Shown here: positions 6,814 through 13,356 of the stretch, in pieces
Position numbering within the stretch: position 1 is the first letter of the stretch
How the letters are laid out: each line of letters begins with the position of its first letter
NCBI GenBank assembly: GCA_034429695.1
Contig: DAOUGC010000252.1
Coordinates: 1 to 16,472 of the forward strand
Source: DAOUGC01 sp034429695
GTDB lineage: Bacteria; Chloroflexota; Anaerolineae; Anaerolineales; Anaerolineaceae
Length of the DNA stretch: 16,472 nt
Reading direction: 5' to 3'
The notes under the pieces: generated by a model
What the model was told of the DNA's origin: nothing
The model's database searches: none
What the model saw: the letters and a program-made list of their open reading frames with translations, nothing else
Translations under genes and position numbers: made by a program

Positions 6814-8025
6814 ATGGAAGTACAATCGGCGCCGGTGGCCGACACCACCCGCCACGACTCAGCGGTGCGGGCGATCATGAATGTGGAGTCGATCACCACC
6901 GGTTCAAACGATAAAGGTTATCTGGTTAAATACGTTGGGCGCATCATCAGTGACGACACTGAGCGTGCCTATGATCAGTTGAGCGCAGCACTGGAGCCAT
7001 CCGGCATCACTCCTTTATTCCGCTGGGAAGGCGACCGGCATGTTGTATTTCTGGCGCCTGGCAGGCCCAAGCCGGCTCCGGACAAGCCGCTGGTGAATCT
7101 GGTTTTGTTTATTCTGACGGTGATCAGTGTGCTGGTGGCCGGGGCGTTGTATGGGCTTGAAGGTCCCATGCCACAGGGCGCAGGCGAGATCGTGCGTACG
7201 GTGGTGGTGCGTGGAGCGCCGTTTGCCATTTCCATGCTGGCGATCCTTTCGGCGCACGAGTTTGCGCATTTTATTGCCGGGCGGCTGCACGGAGTGAAGG
7301 TTTCGCTACCCTTTTTCATCCCGCTGCCGTTAAGTCCGTTTGGCACAATGGGCGCTTTCATTAACATGCGCGAGCAACCCAAAAATCGCAAGCACCTGCT
7401 GGACATCGGTCTGGCGGGACCACTGGCTGGTTTAATCGTGGCGATCCCGATCCTGTTTTACGGGCTGTCCACTTCAACCATGAACACACTGCCAGTCGCC
7501 GTGGACCCGGCAGGACCATCCTTCTCCCTGGAAGGGAATTCACTGTTATATCTGGGGATGAAATACGTGGTGTTTGGCCAGCCGTTGCCCCAACCGGTCA
7601 GTTATGGTGATATGTCTCCGGTGGCGTACTGGCTGCGCTTTTTCTTTACAGGCCGGCCAATCCCGTTTGGCGGGCAGGATGTGCTGATCAATGGCGTGGC
7701 GTGGGCTGGATGGGCAGGTATTTTAATCACCGGGCTTAACCTCATCCCGGCCGGACAACTGGACGGCGGGCACTTGATGTATGTGTTGTTTGGACGCAAA
7801 AATGCCTTGAAGGTGTTGCCCGTCATTTTGATCGGGCTGGCGTTGCTCGGGCTGGTGTGGTACGGTTGGTTCCTGTGGGTGTTGTTGATCTTTTTCCTGG
7901 GCAGGGTGCATGCCGAACCGCTGGATGAGATCACGCCGCTGGATTTTAAGCGCAAGGCGCTGGCTGCACTTGGGCTGGTGCTGTTTGTGCTTACCTTTAC
8001 ACCGGTTCCCTTGAATTTGTTCTAA
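6814..8025 (+). CDS. Site-2 protease family (M50) membrane metalloprotease
   Basis: 403 residues. Start ATG 6814 has a strong AGGAGGA site (6804-6810) and lies 20 bases after selC; longer in-frame readings upstream run through the tRNA and are rejected. The zinc motif HEFAH is at 148-152, and the second metal-ligand motif NLIPAGQLDGGH at 309-320 supplies Asp317, the arrangement of intramembrane site-2 proteases. Residues 1-90 form a soluble domain (KGYLVKYVGRIISDDTERAY, later RHVVFLAPGR), and the remainder carries multiple membrane segments. The AGPLAGLIVA and PLPLSPFGTMGAFI blocks are typical of the EGY1-like bacterial/plant group, from memory. It probably cleaves membrane proteins within the bilayer; the substrate is unknown. 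It may be co-transcribed with selC. Confidence 0.92.
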   Translation: MEVQSAPVADTTRHDSAVRAIMNVESITTGSNDKGYLVKYVGRIISDDTERAYDQLSAALEPSGITPLFRWEGDRHVVFLAPGRPKPAPDKPLVNLVLFILTVISVLVAGALYGLEGPMPQGAGEIVRTVVVRGAPFAISMLAILSAHEFAHFIAGRLHGVKVSLPFFIPLPLSPFGTMGAFINMREQPKNRKHLLDIGLAGPLAGLIVAIPILFYGLSTSTMNTLPVAVDPAGPSFSLEGNSLLYLGMKYVVFGQPLPQPVSYGDMSPVAYWLRFFFTGRPIPFGGQDVLINGVAWAGWAGILITGLNLIPAGQLDGGHLMYVLFGRKNALKVLPVILIGLALLGLVWYGWFLWVLLIFFLGRVHAEPLDEITPLDFKRKALAALGLVLFVLTFTPVPLNLF

Positions 8026-8044
8026 ACCGGGCAGGTTTATTAAT

Positions 8045-8073
8045 AATGGGCTGGAATTTTCCAGCCCATTTTT
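8045..8073 (+). terminator. Terminator between convergent genes
   Basis: Inverted repeat ATGGGCTGGAA / TTCCAGCCCAT (8046-8056 with 8059-8069) ending in a T tract (TTTTT, 8069-8073), 20 bases after the protease stop. The symmetrical stem, with an AT-rich flank on the other side, could also serve the minus-strand gene ending at 8090. Confidence 0.85.
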
Positions 8074-8089
8074 GTTTACTGGCACAGTA

Positions 8090-9205
8090 TCAGGCGCAGG
8101 TCTCCAAACGAAGCCCGTCCAGGGTCATGAAGGAGCGCATGGCAGCCACAGTCAGGCAGGAGTGGGCAGGGATGATCATGAGCAAGTCGCCCACCTTAAC
8201 CCGGGAGAAGTACGGCTCTGGCAGGTATACCTTGCCGTGCTCCTGTGATAGCCCGCGTACTTCGCCGCCCGGGATCGGGTCGCTCCAACCCCGCTCCGTG
8301 GGGAAAGCTGGCAGACCGTAAGTGCGCCCCTGCGGATATTGGACGAAATCCTTGGATAGATGCACCGCGCCGCCGTAAATCACCACTTCAGCGCGGGAAG
8401 GATGAACCGCCACCACCGGGCAGGCAAGCGCCACGGCAATCTGATCAGCCCGACACGAACCAGCGCGGAGTTGCTGGGCATCGAAGAAGATGAAGTTTCC
8501 GGGCCGGATCTCATTGACTGCGCCGAAATCTTCGCACAGGCTGCAACCAGGGGTGTCGCCCACGCTGATCTCCAATTGGATGCCGGTCTGTGTGGCGATG
8601 AAATCACGCACAGCCGTCAGGCGCTCAACCCCTTCAGCGTAGATCTGGCGCACGCGTTGAGGAGACTCTGCGTTATAGGTGTGCCCTGAATGGGTAAGCA
8701 ACCCGCGCAGGTTGAATAATGGTGAGCGCCCGGCAGCCTGAACCAGCGCGGCTGCGGTTTGAGGGGATTCCCATGCGATGCCTGTACGGGCATTGCCAAC
8801 ATCAATTTTGATCCACAGATCGAGGCTTGCATCGGGCAGCGCCGCCAGCCGATCTTCCAGCATGGCAAGCGTTTCCTGTGATTCAACCAGCAAGCCCAGG
8901 TGGGTCATGCCCGCCAGACGGGCAATGTCCGCTGTCTGGCGCGGGTTGGCGCTGAATGCCAGGGTGATGTCCTCCCAGCCGTTGGCGGCAAAATACAGTC
9001 CCATGTCCACCGATGAGACGGTGATGCGGTGCACACCCGCCTGGCGGAACCATTCGCCGATTTCGGCTGACATGTGCGTTTTGAAGTGCGGGCGGAAACG
9101 CACCTGCTGCGCCGCGGCTTTATCAGCCATGACTTGCAGGTTGGCACGGGCGCGGGTTTCATCCAGCAGCAGGGTGGGTTTGGTGATGGCATCAAAAACA
9201 CTCAT
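8090..9205 (-). CDS. D-serine dehydratase / D-threonine aldolase-like PLP enzyme
   Basis: 371 residues from ATG 9205 (MSVFDAITKPTLLLDE). A longer reading exists upstream, but AAGGAG lies 8 bases before this ATG and the sequence before it does not look coding. It has an alanine-racemase-fold N-terminal PLP barrel with RPHFKTH (Lys42 the likely Schiff-base lysine) and a C-terminal domain with IIPAHSCLTV, where His348 and Cys350 match the HxC zinc site of eukaryotic-type D-serine dehydratase (fold type III). The expected reaction is zinc- and PLP-dependent breakdown of D-serine or related beta-hydroxy D-amino acids. D-threonine aldolase activity cannot be excluded. It is divergent from the radical SAM gene, and TATAAT on this strand at 9242-9237 is a candidate -10. 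Confidence 0.85.
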   Translation of the reverse strand: MSVFDAITKPTLLLDETRARANLQVMADKAAAQQVRFRPHFKTHMSAEIGEWFRQAGVHRITVSSVDMGLYFAANGWEDITLAFSANPRQTADIARLAGMTHLGLLVESQETLAMLEDRLAALPDASLDLWIKIDVGNARTGIAWESPQTAAALVQAAGRSPLFNLRGLLTHSGHTYNAESPQRVRQIYAEGVERLTAVRDFIATQTGIQLEISVGDTPGCSLCEDFGAVNEIRPGNFIFFDAQQLRAGSCRADQIAVALACPVVAVHPSRAEVVIYGGAVHLSKDFVQYPQGRTYGLPAFPTERGWSDPIPGGEVRGLSQEHGKVYLPEPYFSRVKVGDLLMIIPAHSCLTVAAMRSFMTLDGLRLETCA

Positions 9206-9236
9206 GGCGGCGGCTCCTTGGGGTGGGGATGAGTTG

Positions 9237-9242
9237 ATTATA
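9237..9242 (-). promoter_or_regulatory. -10 element for the D-serine dehydratase-like gene
   Basis: TATAAT on the minus strand, 31 bases before ATG 9205. No convincing -35 at 16-18 bases. It lies in the divergent gap 9206-9370, which it shares with the promoter at 9336-9364. Confidence 0.4.
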
Positions 9243-9335
9243 TCCGGGATGAACGTCCGGCATGGGCCGATGTCGGTTGGCGCTTGCCGGTTGATTGAAA
9301 GAGATGGATATTTGATCCAAGGTTGGAGAAGCACC

Positions 9336-9364
9336 TTGTAAATATTGAACGAAAGTTCTATAAT
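9336..9364 (+). promoter_or_regulatory. Promoter of the radical SAM gene (apparently leaderless)
   Basis: TTGTAA (9336-9341), an exact 17-base spacer and consensus TATAAT (9359-9364). The expected start of transcription (about 9371) is the A of ATG 9371, and there is no ribosome-binding sequence. The mRNA would have no, or almost no, 5' leader. Confidence 0.65.
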
Positions 9365-9370
9365 ATGCGC

Positions 9371-10552
9371 ATGGATGCGATGCAGAAACTGATCGGGTTG
9401 AGCGAATTTATGGGCGTGGAAGACAGCGACGAGCTGCGTCCTCTGCATCCTCCCGCTGAATACGCCAATGGTGCACCACCGCCGTGCGCTTCAACCGGCA
9501 AAGAAAGCCCCTACCCGGTTTATCAGGCCAGCATGTCCGGTGGGAGAACCGTACCCTTGCTAAAAACTGCGCTGACCACAGCCTGCGAACGCAATTGCAA
9601 CTATTGTGCCTTTCGCTCCGGGCGGGATTTTCGGCGCACCACCATGAAGCCGGAAGAACTGGCTGAGCTTTACATGCGCATGTTCCAGTCTGGCGTGGTG
9701 AAGGGGTTGTTTCTCAGTTCAGGCGTTGCCGGTGGGGGACCACGCACCCAGGATCGGTTAATTGCCACGGCGGATATTCTGCGCAAGAAATACAATTATC
9801 AAGGCTACCTGCATTTAAAAATCATGCCCGGCTCTGAACGGCAGCAGGTGGAGGCCTCCATGCGTCTGGCTGACCGGGTGTCGGTTAATCTCGAAGCGCC
9901 CTCCACCGAGGCTTTGAACCGGCTGGCGCCGCAGAAAGTGCTGTTGGAAGAATTGCTCACCCCGTTACGCTGGGTTGAGGAGTTGCGGGCAGAAATGCCG
10001 GAGGAACATTTTTGGAATGGGCGCCGGCCCTCCAGTACCACCCAGTTTGTGGTTGGCGCTGTTGGAGAGAATGATCTGGACCTGCTGCGCGCCACTGATT
10101 ACCTGTATCGAAAATTAAGGTTGCGCAGGGCATATTTTTCGGTTTTTCGCCCGGTTCAGGATACACCGTTTGAAGAGCAGCAGCCCGAAAATCCGTGGCG
10201 CTCCTATCGCTTGTATCAGGCATCCTTTCTCCTCAGGGATTACGGTTTTCAATATGAAGATTTTCCCTTTGCCCAAAACGGACGCCTGCCACTTGAGCAG
10301 GACCCGAAGCTGGCATGGGCGCGGCTCAATTTGAGTGAAACCCCGGTTGAGGTGAACCGCGCCGATCTGCAGCATTTGCTGCGCGTGCCCGGCATTGGTC
10401 CGCGCGGGGCAAAAGCCATTCTTGGCGCCCGGCGGCAGGGACGCCTGACGAGCCTGGAAGATTTGATGGCGCTCGGCATTGTTGCCCGGCGCGCCGCCCC
10501 ATTTATCCTGTTGAGCGGTCAGCGACCCGTATTTCAACTCCCCCTGTTGTAA
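9371..10552 (+). CDS. Putative DNA modification/repair radical SAM protein with helix-hairpin-helix
   Basis: 393 residues if ATG 9371 is used. ATG 9380 is possible, while ATG 9365 and the TTG at 9323 lie inside or before the promoter. The radical SAM cluster motif C-x3-C-x2-C is ACERNCNYCAF (Cys72, Cys76, Cys79), with the glycine-rich FLSSGVAGGGPRT and HLKIMPGSE blocks following. The C-terminus holds a helix-hairpin-helix DNA-binding motif, LLRVPGIGPRGAKAIL. This architecture matches the TIGR03916-type proteins, often found beside a uracil-DNA-glycosylase-like gene; no such gene is in the window. The biochemical reaction is unknown. A DUF6504-like gene follows 9 bases after the stop. Confidence 0.88.
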   Translation: MDAMQKLIGLSEFMGVEDSDELRPLHPPAEYANGAPPPCASTGKESPYPVYQASMSGGRTVPLLKTALTTACERNCNYCAFRSGRDFRRTTMKPEELAELYMRMFQSGVVKGLFLSSGVAGGGPRTQDRLIATADILRKKYNYQGYLHLKIMPGSERQQVEASMRLADRVSVNLEAPSTEALNRLAPQKVLLEELLTPLRWVEELRAEMPEEHFWNGRRPSSTTQFVVGAVGENDLDLLRATDYLYRKLRLRRAYFSVFRPVQDTPFEEQQPENPWRSYRLYQASFLLRDYGFQYEDFPFAQNGRLPLEQDPKLAWARLNLSETPVEVNRADLQHLLRVPGIGPRGAKAILGARRQGRLTSLEDLMALGIVARRAAPFILLSGQRPVFQLPLL

Positions 10553-10555
10553 AAT
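10550..10555 (+). promoter_or_regulatory. -10-like hexamer 6 bases before the DUF6504-like gene
   Basis: TAAAAT overlaps the stop region of the radical SAM gene and ends six bases before ATG 10562, the same geometry as 9359-9364. No -35 is seen at 17 bases, so the gene may instead be read from the upstream transcript. Confidence 0.35.
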
Positions 10556-10561
10556 GAGGGT

Positions 10562-10924
10562 ATGAATACTCATCCCACCCGCTTCATTGGCGCGTCCATT
10601 GAGGCTGTTTTTCATACTCCCCCCACGTTTTCAAAAAAGCCTTCCTGCCCGGATGCATTCATCTGGGAAGGGAAACAATACGATATCGAAGAGCTGATTT
10701 CCGAACGGCATGATTACACTCGCAAGGGGCGCATGGGCAACAATATGCGCACCGAGCACCGCGACCGCGCGGCTGTGCATGGTTCGTGGGGAGTGGGGCG
10801 CATGTACTTTATCGTTCGGGTGGCAGGGGGAAAGATCTATGAGATTTACTATGATCGCGCGCCACAGGATGCCTTTGACCGGGGTGGAAAGTGGTTTTTG
10901 GTGGGCGAACGCGAGCCTGATTGA
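10562..10924 (+). CDS. DUF6504-like small protein
   Basis: 120 residues (MNTHPTRFIGASIEAVF). I recognise the C-terminal half (FIWEGKQYDIEELI, MYFIVRVAGGKIYEIYYDR, KWFLVGE) as similar to DUF6504, which I recall near or fused to DNA repair polymerases of the ImuB type in actinobacteria. That link is from memory and unverified here. It lies 9 bases after the radical SAM gene, which supports a shared DNA-related role. The only purine-rich stretch (GAGGG, 10556-10560) ends one base before the ATG, too close for a normal ribosome site, so initiation is leaderless or coupled to the preceding stop. The function is unknown. Confidence 0.65.
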   Translation: MNTHPTRFIGASIEAVFHTPPTFSKKPSCPDAFIWEGKQYDIEELISERHDYTRKGRMGNNMRTEHRDRAAVHGSWGVGRMYFIVRVAGGKIYEIYYDRAPQDAFDRGGKWFLVGEREPD

Positions 10925-11114
10925 TTTTTACAAAAATTTTGTCGCCAATTCCCGAACATTATTTCGGTGATATCAATATTCTTTAGGTTAAGTGTTCCTT
11001 AATTTATAAATATCAAATATGTTATTGACAAAGTTAAAGTTTGTGCTAAAATAATTTTAGAAATTGATGGTTGGCTTTGGAATTACCATATAACGGGCTT
11101 TGAAAGGAATTGCC
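10925..11114. other. AT-rich non-coding gap
   Basis: Much richer in A and T than its surroundings. It contains a short palindrome ACAAAAATTTTGT (10930-10942), an imperfect inverted repeat TTAAG/CTTAA with outer arms TGATAT and ATATCA (about 10968-11014), and the promoter at 11025-11052. No open frame with coding character. Confidence 0.6.
11025..11052 (+). promoter_or_regulatory. Sigma-70-type promoter for the DUF2089/SHOCT-like genes
   Basis: Consensus TTGACA (11025-11030), a 16-base spacer and TAAAAT (11047-11052), followed by a leader of about 55 bases to ATG 11115. The strongest -35/-10 pair in the window. Confidence 0.75.
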
Positions 11115-11504
11115 ATGTATCCACAGTTGAAGACTTGCCCGGTCTGCAATACCGATTTGCTGGTTACCCGTGAATACTGCCCGCGGTGTGACACAACCAT
11201 TGAGGGCAATTTCACCCAGGCGCAGAGTGTCTTTTCCCAGCTCAATCCAGAACAGGTGCAGTTTGTGTTGACGTTTGTGCGGCTGGAAGGGCGGTTGAAC
11301 CGCATGGAAGAGGAACTGGGGTTGTCCTATCCCACCCTGCGCAACCGATTGCACGAAATCATCCGTGCGCTTGGATACGAGCCCGGCAAAGAGGAGCAAA
11401 CACCGCGCTTGTCTCCGGATGACAGGCGAAAAATCCTGGAAGATCTGGAGCAGGGACGCATCAGCGCGGTGGATGCCCAGACATTGCTGCGCGGCAGCCG
11501 GTAA
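11115..11504 (+). CDS. DUF2089 family zinc-ribbon / HTH protein
   Basis: 129 residues from ATG 11115, with GAAAGGA (11102-11108) as ribosome site six bases upstream. An N-terminal zinc ribbon has two knuckles, CPVC and CPRC (Cys8, Cys11, Cys22, Cys25). A middle helical region, QFVLTFVRLEGRLNRMEEELGLSYPTLRNRL in consecutive segments, looks like a helix-turn-helix. The C-terminus, DRRKILEDLEQGRISAVDAQ (residues 103-122), is a short SHOCT-like helical module. These proteins are presumed DNA-binding regulators; no target has been proven to my knowledge. It is followed after 32 bases by a gene whose N-terminus carries the same short module, so the two very likely act together. Confidence 0.85.
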   Translation: MYPQLKTCPVCNTDLLVTREYCPRCDTTIEGNFTQAQSVFSQLNPEQVQFVLTFVRLEGRLNRMEEELGLSYPTLRNRLHEIIRALGYEPGKEEQTPRLSPDDRRKILEDLEQGRISAVDAQTLLRGSR

Positions 11505-11536
11505 TTTTATTTTGATACAGGAAGGAGGATACCATC

Positions 11537-11947
11537 ATGCCAAGCGAAGAACGAATGAAAATCCTGCGCATGCTGCAAGACGGCAAAATCAGCGCTGAGG
11601 ATGCTGCTGAACTCATCACAATTTTGGAAGAAAGCTCCAGCCGCCGCACGCCGCCCCCTGCCGGTCAGGTGGTTCCACCGCCCCCACTGCCCCCACCGGC
11701 ACCACGGGACAATCGCTGGTTCAGGGTGAGGGTGACCGATACCAACACCGGCAAAACGCGTGTCAACGTGCGCATGCCAATCGGCATGGTCTCAGCCGGT
11801 TTGAAAATGGGGATGCGTTTTGCTCCTGAAGTGCAGGGCATGGATCTGGAAGAGTTCCGGGGGTTCATTGAAACCGGAACCATTGGACAGATTGTCGATG
11901 TCTATGATGAAGATGACGGGGAACATGTTGAGGTGTTCATCGAATAG
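11537..11947 (+). CDS. SHOCT-like domain protein with proline-rich linker
   Basis: 136 residues. A strong GGAAGGAGG (11520-11528) lies 8 bases before ATG 11537. The N-terminal SHOCT-like module RMKILRMLQDGKISAEDAAE (residues 6-25) is the kind found at the start of YvlB/LiaX-type envelope-stress proteins. A proline-rich linker follows (GQVVPPPPLPPPAP, about 43-56), then a C-terminal domain (RWFRVRVTDTNTGKTRVNVRMPI and onward, ending in an acidic DVYDEDDGEHVEVFIE) of unknown function. Neither a signal peptide nor a membrane segment is visible, so it is probably cytosolic. Probably in one operon with the DUF2089 gene. Confidence 0.8.
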   Translation: MPSEERMKILRMLQDGKISAEDAAELITILEESSSRRTPPPAGQVVPPPPLPPPAPRDNRWFRVRVTDTNTGKTRVNVRMPIGMVSAGLKMGMRFAPEVQGMDLEEFRGFIETGTIGQIVDVYDEDDGEHVEVFIE

Positions 11948-11955
11948 AGTAAAAT
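11928..11955 (+). promoter_or_regulatory. Candidate promoter of the MFS gene
   Basis: TTGAGG (11928-11933), a 16-base spacer and TAAAAT (11950-11955), overlapping the end of the preceding gene. The MFS start codon is 34 bases further on, with AAAGG (11976-11980) as ribosome site. Confidence 0.45.
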
Positions 11956-11988
11956 AAAGACAATCGGTTCCTTCCAAAGGATAATCCA

Positions 11989-13350
11989 TTGTCAAACCCA
12001 CAATTAAACGAATCTGAAACAGGTAAGAAATCAAATGCCTGGCTGGCGCCCTTTGGTACGATCTGGGCGGGTCAGGCATTTTCATTGCTTGGCAGCAACC
12101 TGGTCCAGTTTGCCCTGGTATGGTGGTTGACCCAGGAGAGTGGTTCAGCCACGGTGCTTGCCACTGCTTCACTGGTGGCTTTCCTGCCTGAAGTACTGCT
12201 CAGTCCGTTCGCCGGTGCCCTGGTGGACCGCTGGAACCGGCGCTGGGTGATGATCATTGCGGATGGGGGCATCGCGCTTGCCACCCTTGCATTAATCGCG
12301 CTATTTTGGACGGATGTGGTTCAGTTTTGGCATATCTATGTCATTTTGATGATCCGTTCATCCGGAGGGATATTCCACTGGGCAGCCATGCAGGCTTCCA
12401 CCTCGTTGATGGTTCCAGAACAGCATCTCTCACGGGTCAACGGTTTGAATGCTTCTCTCAACGGCGGTTTGCGCATCATTGCTCCGCCGTTGGGCGCCAT
12501 TTTGATCAAGGCCCTCCCCATGCACTTTGTGCTTTCAGTGGATGTGGTTACGGCGCTTCTGGCGATTGGCTCGCTGGTGATTGTGGCCATTCCGCAACCA
12601 CAGCGCGCCAGCCAGAGTGAAGCCAGCTTCAAGGGAGTCTGGCAGGATATGCTGGAGGGGGCGCGTTATGCCTGGGCGTGGACCGGGCTGGTGTTGATCA
12701 TGGGGTTCGCAGCACTGTTGAATTTCTTCCTCACCCCCACTCATACCTTCCTGCCGCTGCTGGTCACCGAGTTCTTCAAGGGCGATGTTTGGCAGTTGAG
12801 TTATCTTGAGGTGGCGTTGGGGATCGGGGTGGTTCTGGGTGGTCTGTTGCTGACCGCATGGGGTGGGTTTAAGCGGCGTATCGTGACCGCCCTGGCGGCG
12901 ATCTCATTCATGAGCGTTGGGTTGCTGCTGCTGGCGGTTGCTCCACCGAATGCTTACTGGATGGCGGTGGCAGGGTTGGCAATCATGGGCTTTTTCAATC
13001 CCATTGCCAATGGCCCCATTTTCGCCATTTTGCAATCAAAGGTCTCGCCGGAGATGCAGGGCAGGGTCTTCACCCTGCTCAGTGCGGTGGCGTCTGCCAT
13101 GGTGCCGCTTTCGATGGTGGTGTCGGGACCGCTGGTGGAATGGTTGGGGATCAAAACCTGGTACTGGGTGGCGGGCGGAACCTGCCTGGTGTTGTCGCTG
13201 GCGGCTTTCCTGGTTGTGCCGCTGATTAACATCGAACAGCAACAGGACCCGACCTCGAAGGATGAGGCGGCATCCAAGGATGCCGCGCATTCCAAGGAAG
13301 CGGCACCATCCAGCGATACCCCCCAGACCATGCCTGTGTCTGCTGATTAA
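11989..13350 (+). CDS. MFS transporter (exporter type), TTG start
   Basis: 453 residues starting at TTG 11989 (MSNPQLNESE), chosen because AAAGG is 8 bases upstream and no in-frame ATG precedes the first membrane helix. The sequence shows about 12 hydrophobic helices. The loop between helices 2 and 3, GALVDRWNRRWVMI, is the classic major-facilitator motif A region. Overall it resembles drug/macrolide or siderophore exporters (MefA/EntS group), but the substrate cannot be read. The C-terminal tail after VPLINIEQQQ is hydrophilic and of low complexity, with repeated SKDEAA, SKDAAH and SKEAAP units, and is unlikely to be part of the transport core. It converges with the MocR gene, six bases apart. 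Confidence 0.88.
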   Translation: MSNPQLNESETGKKSNAWLAPFGTIWAGQAFSLLGSNLVQFALVWWLTQESGSATVLATASLVAFLPEVLLSPFAGALVDRWNRRWVMIIADGGIALATLALIALFWTDVVQFWHIYVILMIRSSGGIFHWAAMQASTSLMVPEQHLSRVNGLNASLNGGLRIIAPPLGAILIKALPMHFVLSVDVVTALLAIGSLVIVAIPQPQRASQSEASFKGVWQDMLEGARYAWAWTGLVLIMGFAALLNFFLTPTHTFLPLLVTEFFKGDVWQLSYLEVALGIGVVLGGLLLTAWGGFKRRIVTALAAISFMSVGLLLLAVAPPNAYWMAVAGLAIMGFFNPIANGPIFAILQSKVSPEMQGRVFTLLSAVASAMVPLSMVVSGPLVEWLGIKTWYWVAGGTCLVLSLAAFLVVPLINIEQQQDPTSKDEAASKDAAHSKEAAPSSDTPQTMPVSAD

Positions 13351-13356
13351 AACCGA

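Noticed and set aside
9345..9350. TTGAAC as the -35 of the radical SAM promoter
   Set aside because: Only 8 bases from TATAAT; TTGTAA at 9336 has the ideal 17-base spacer.
9206..9448. Extended N-terminus (81 residues) of the D-serine dehydratase-like protein
   Set aside because: It crosses the divergent promoters and the start of the radical SAM gene; ATG 9205 has a good ribosome site and matches the family N-terminus.
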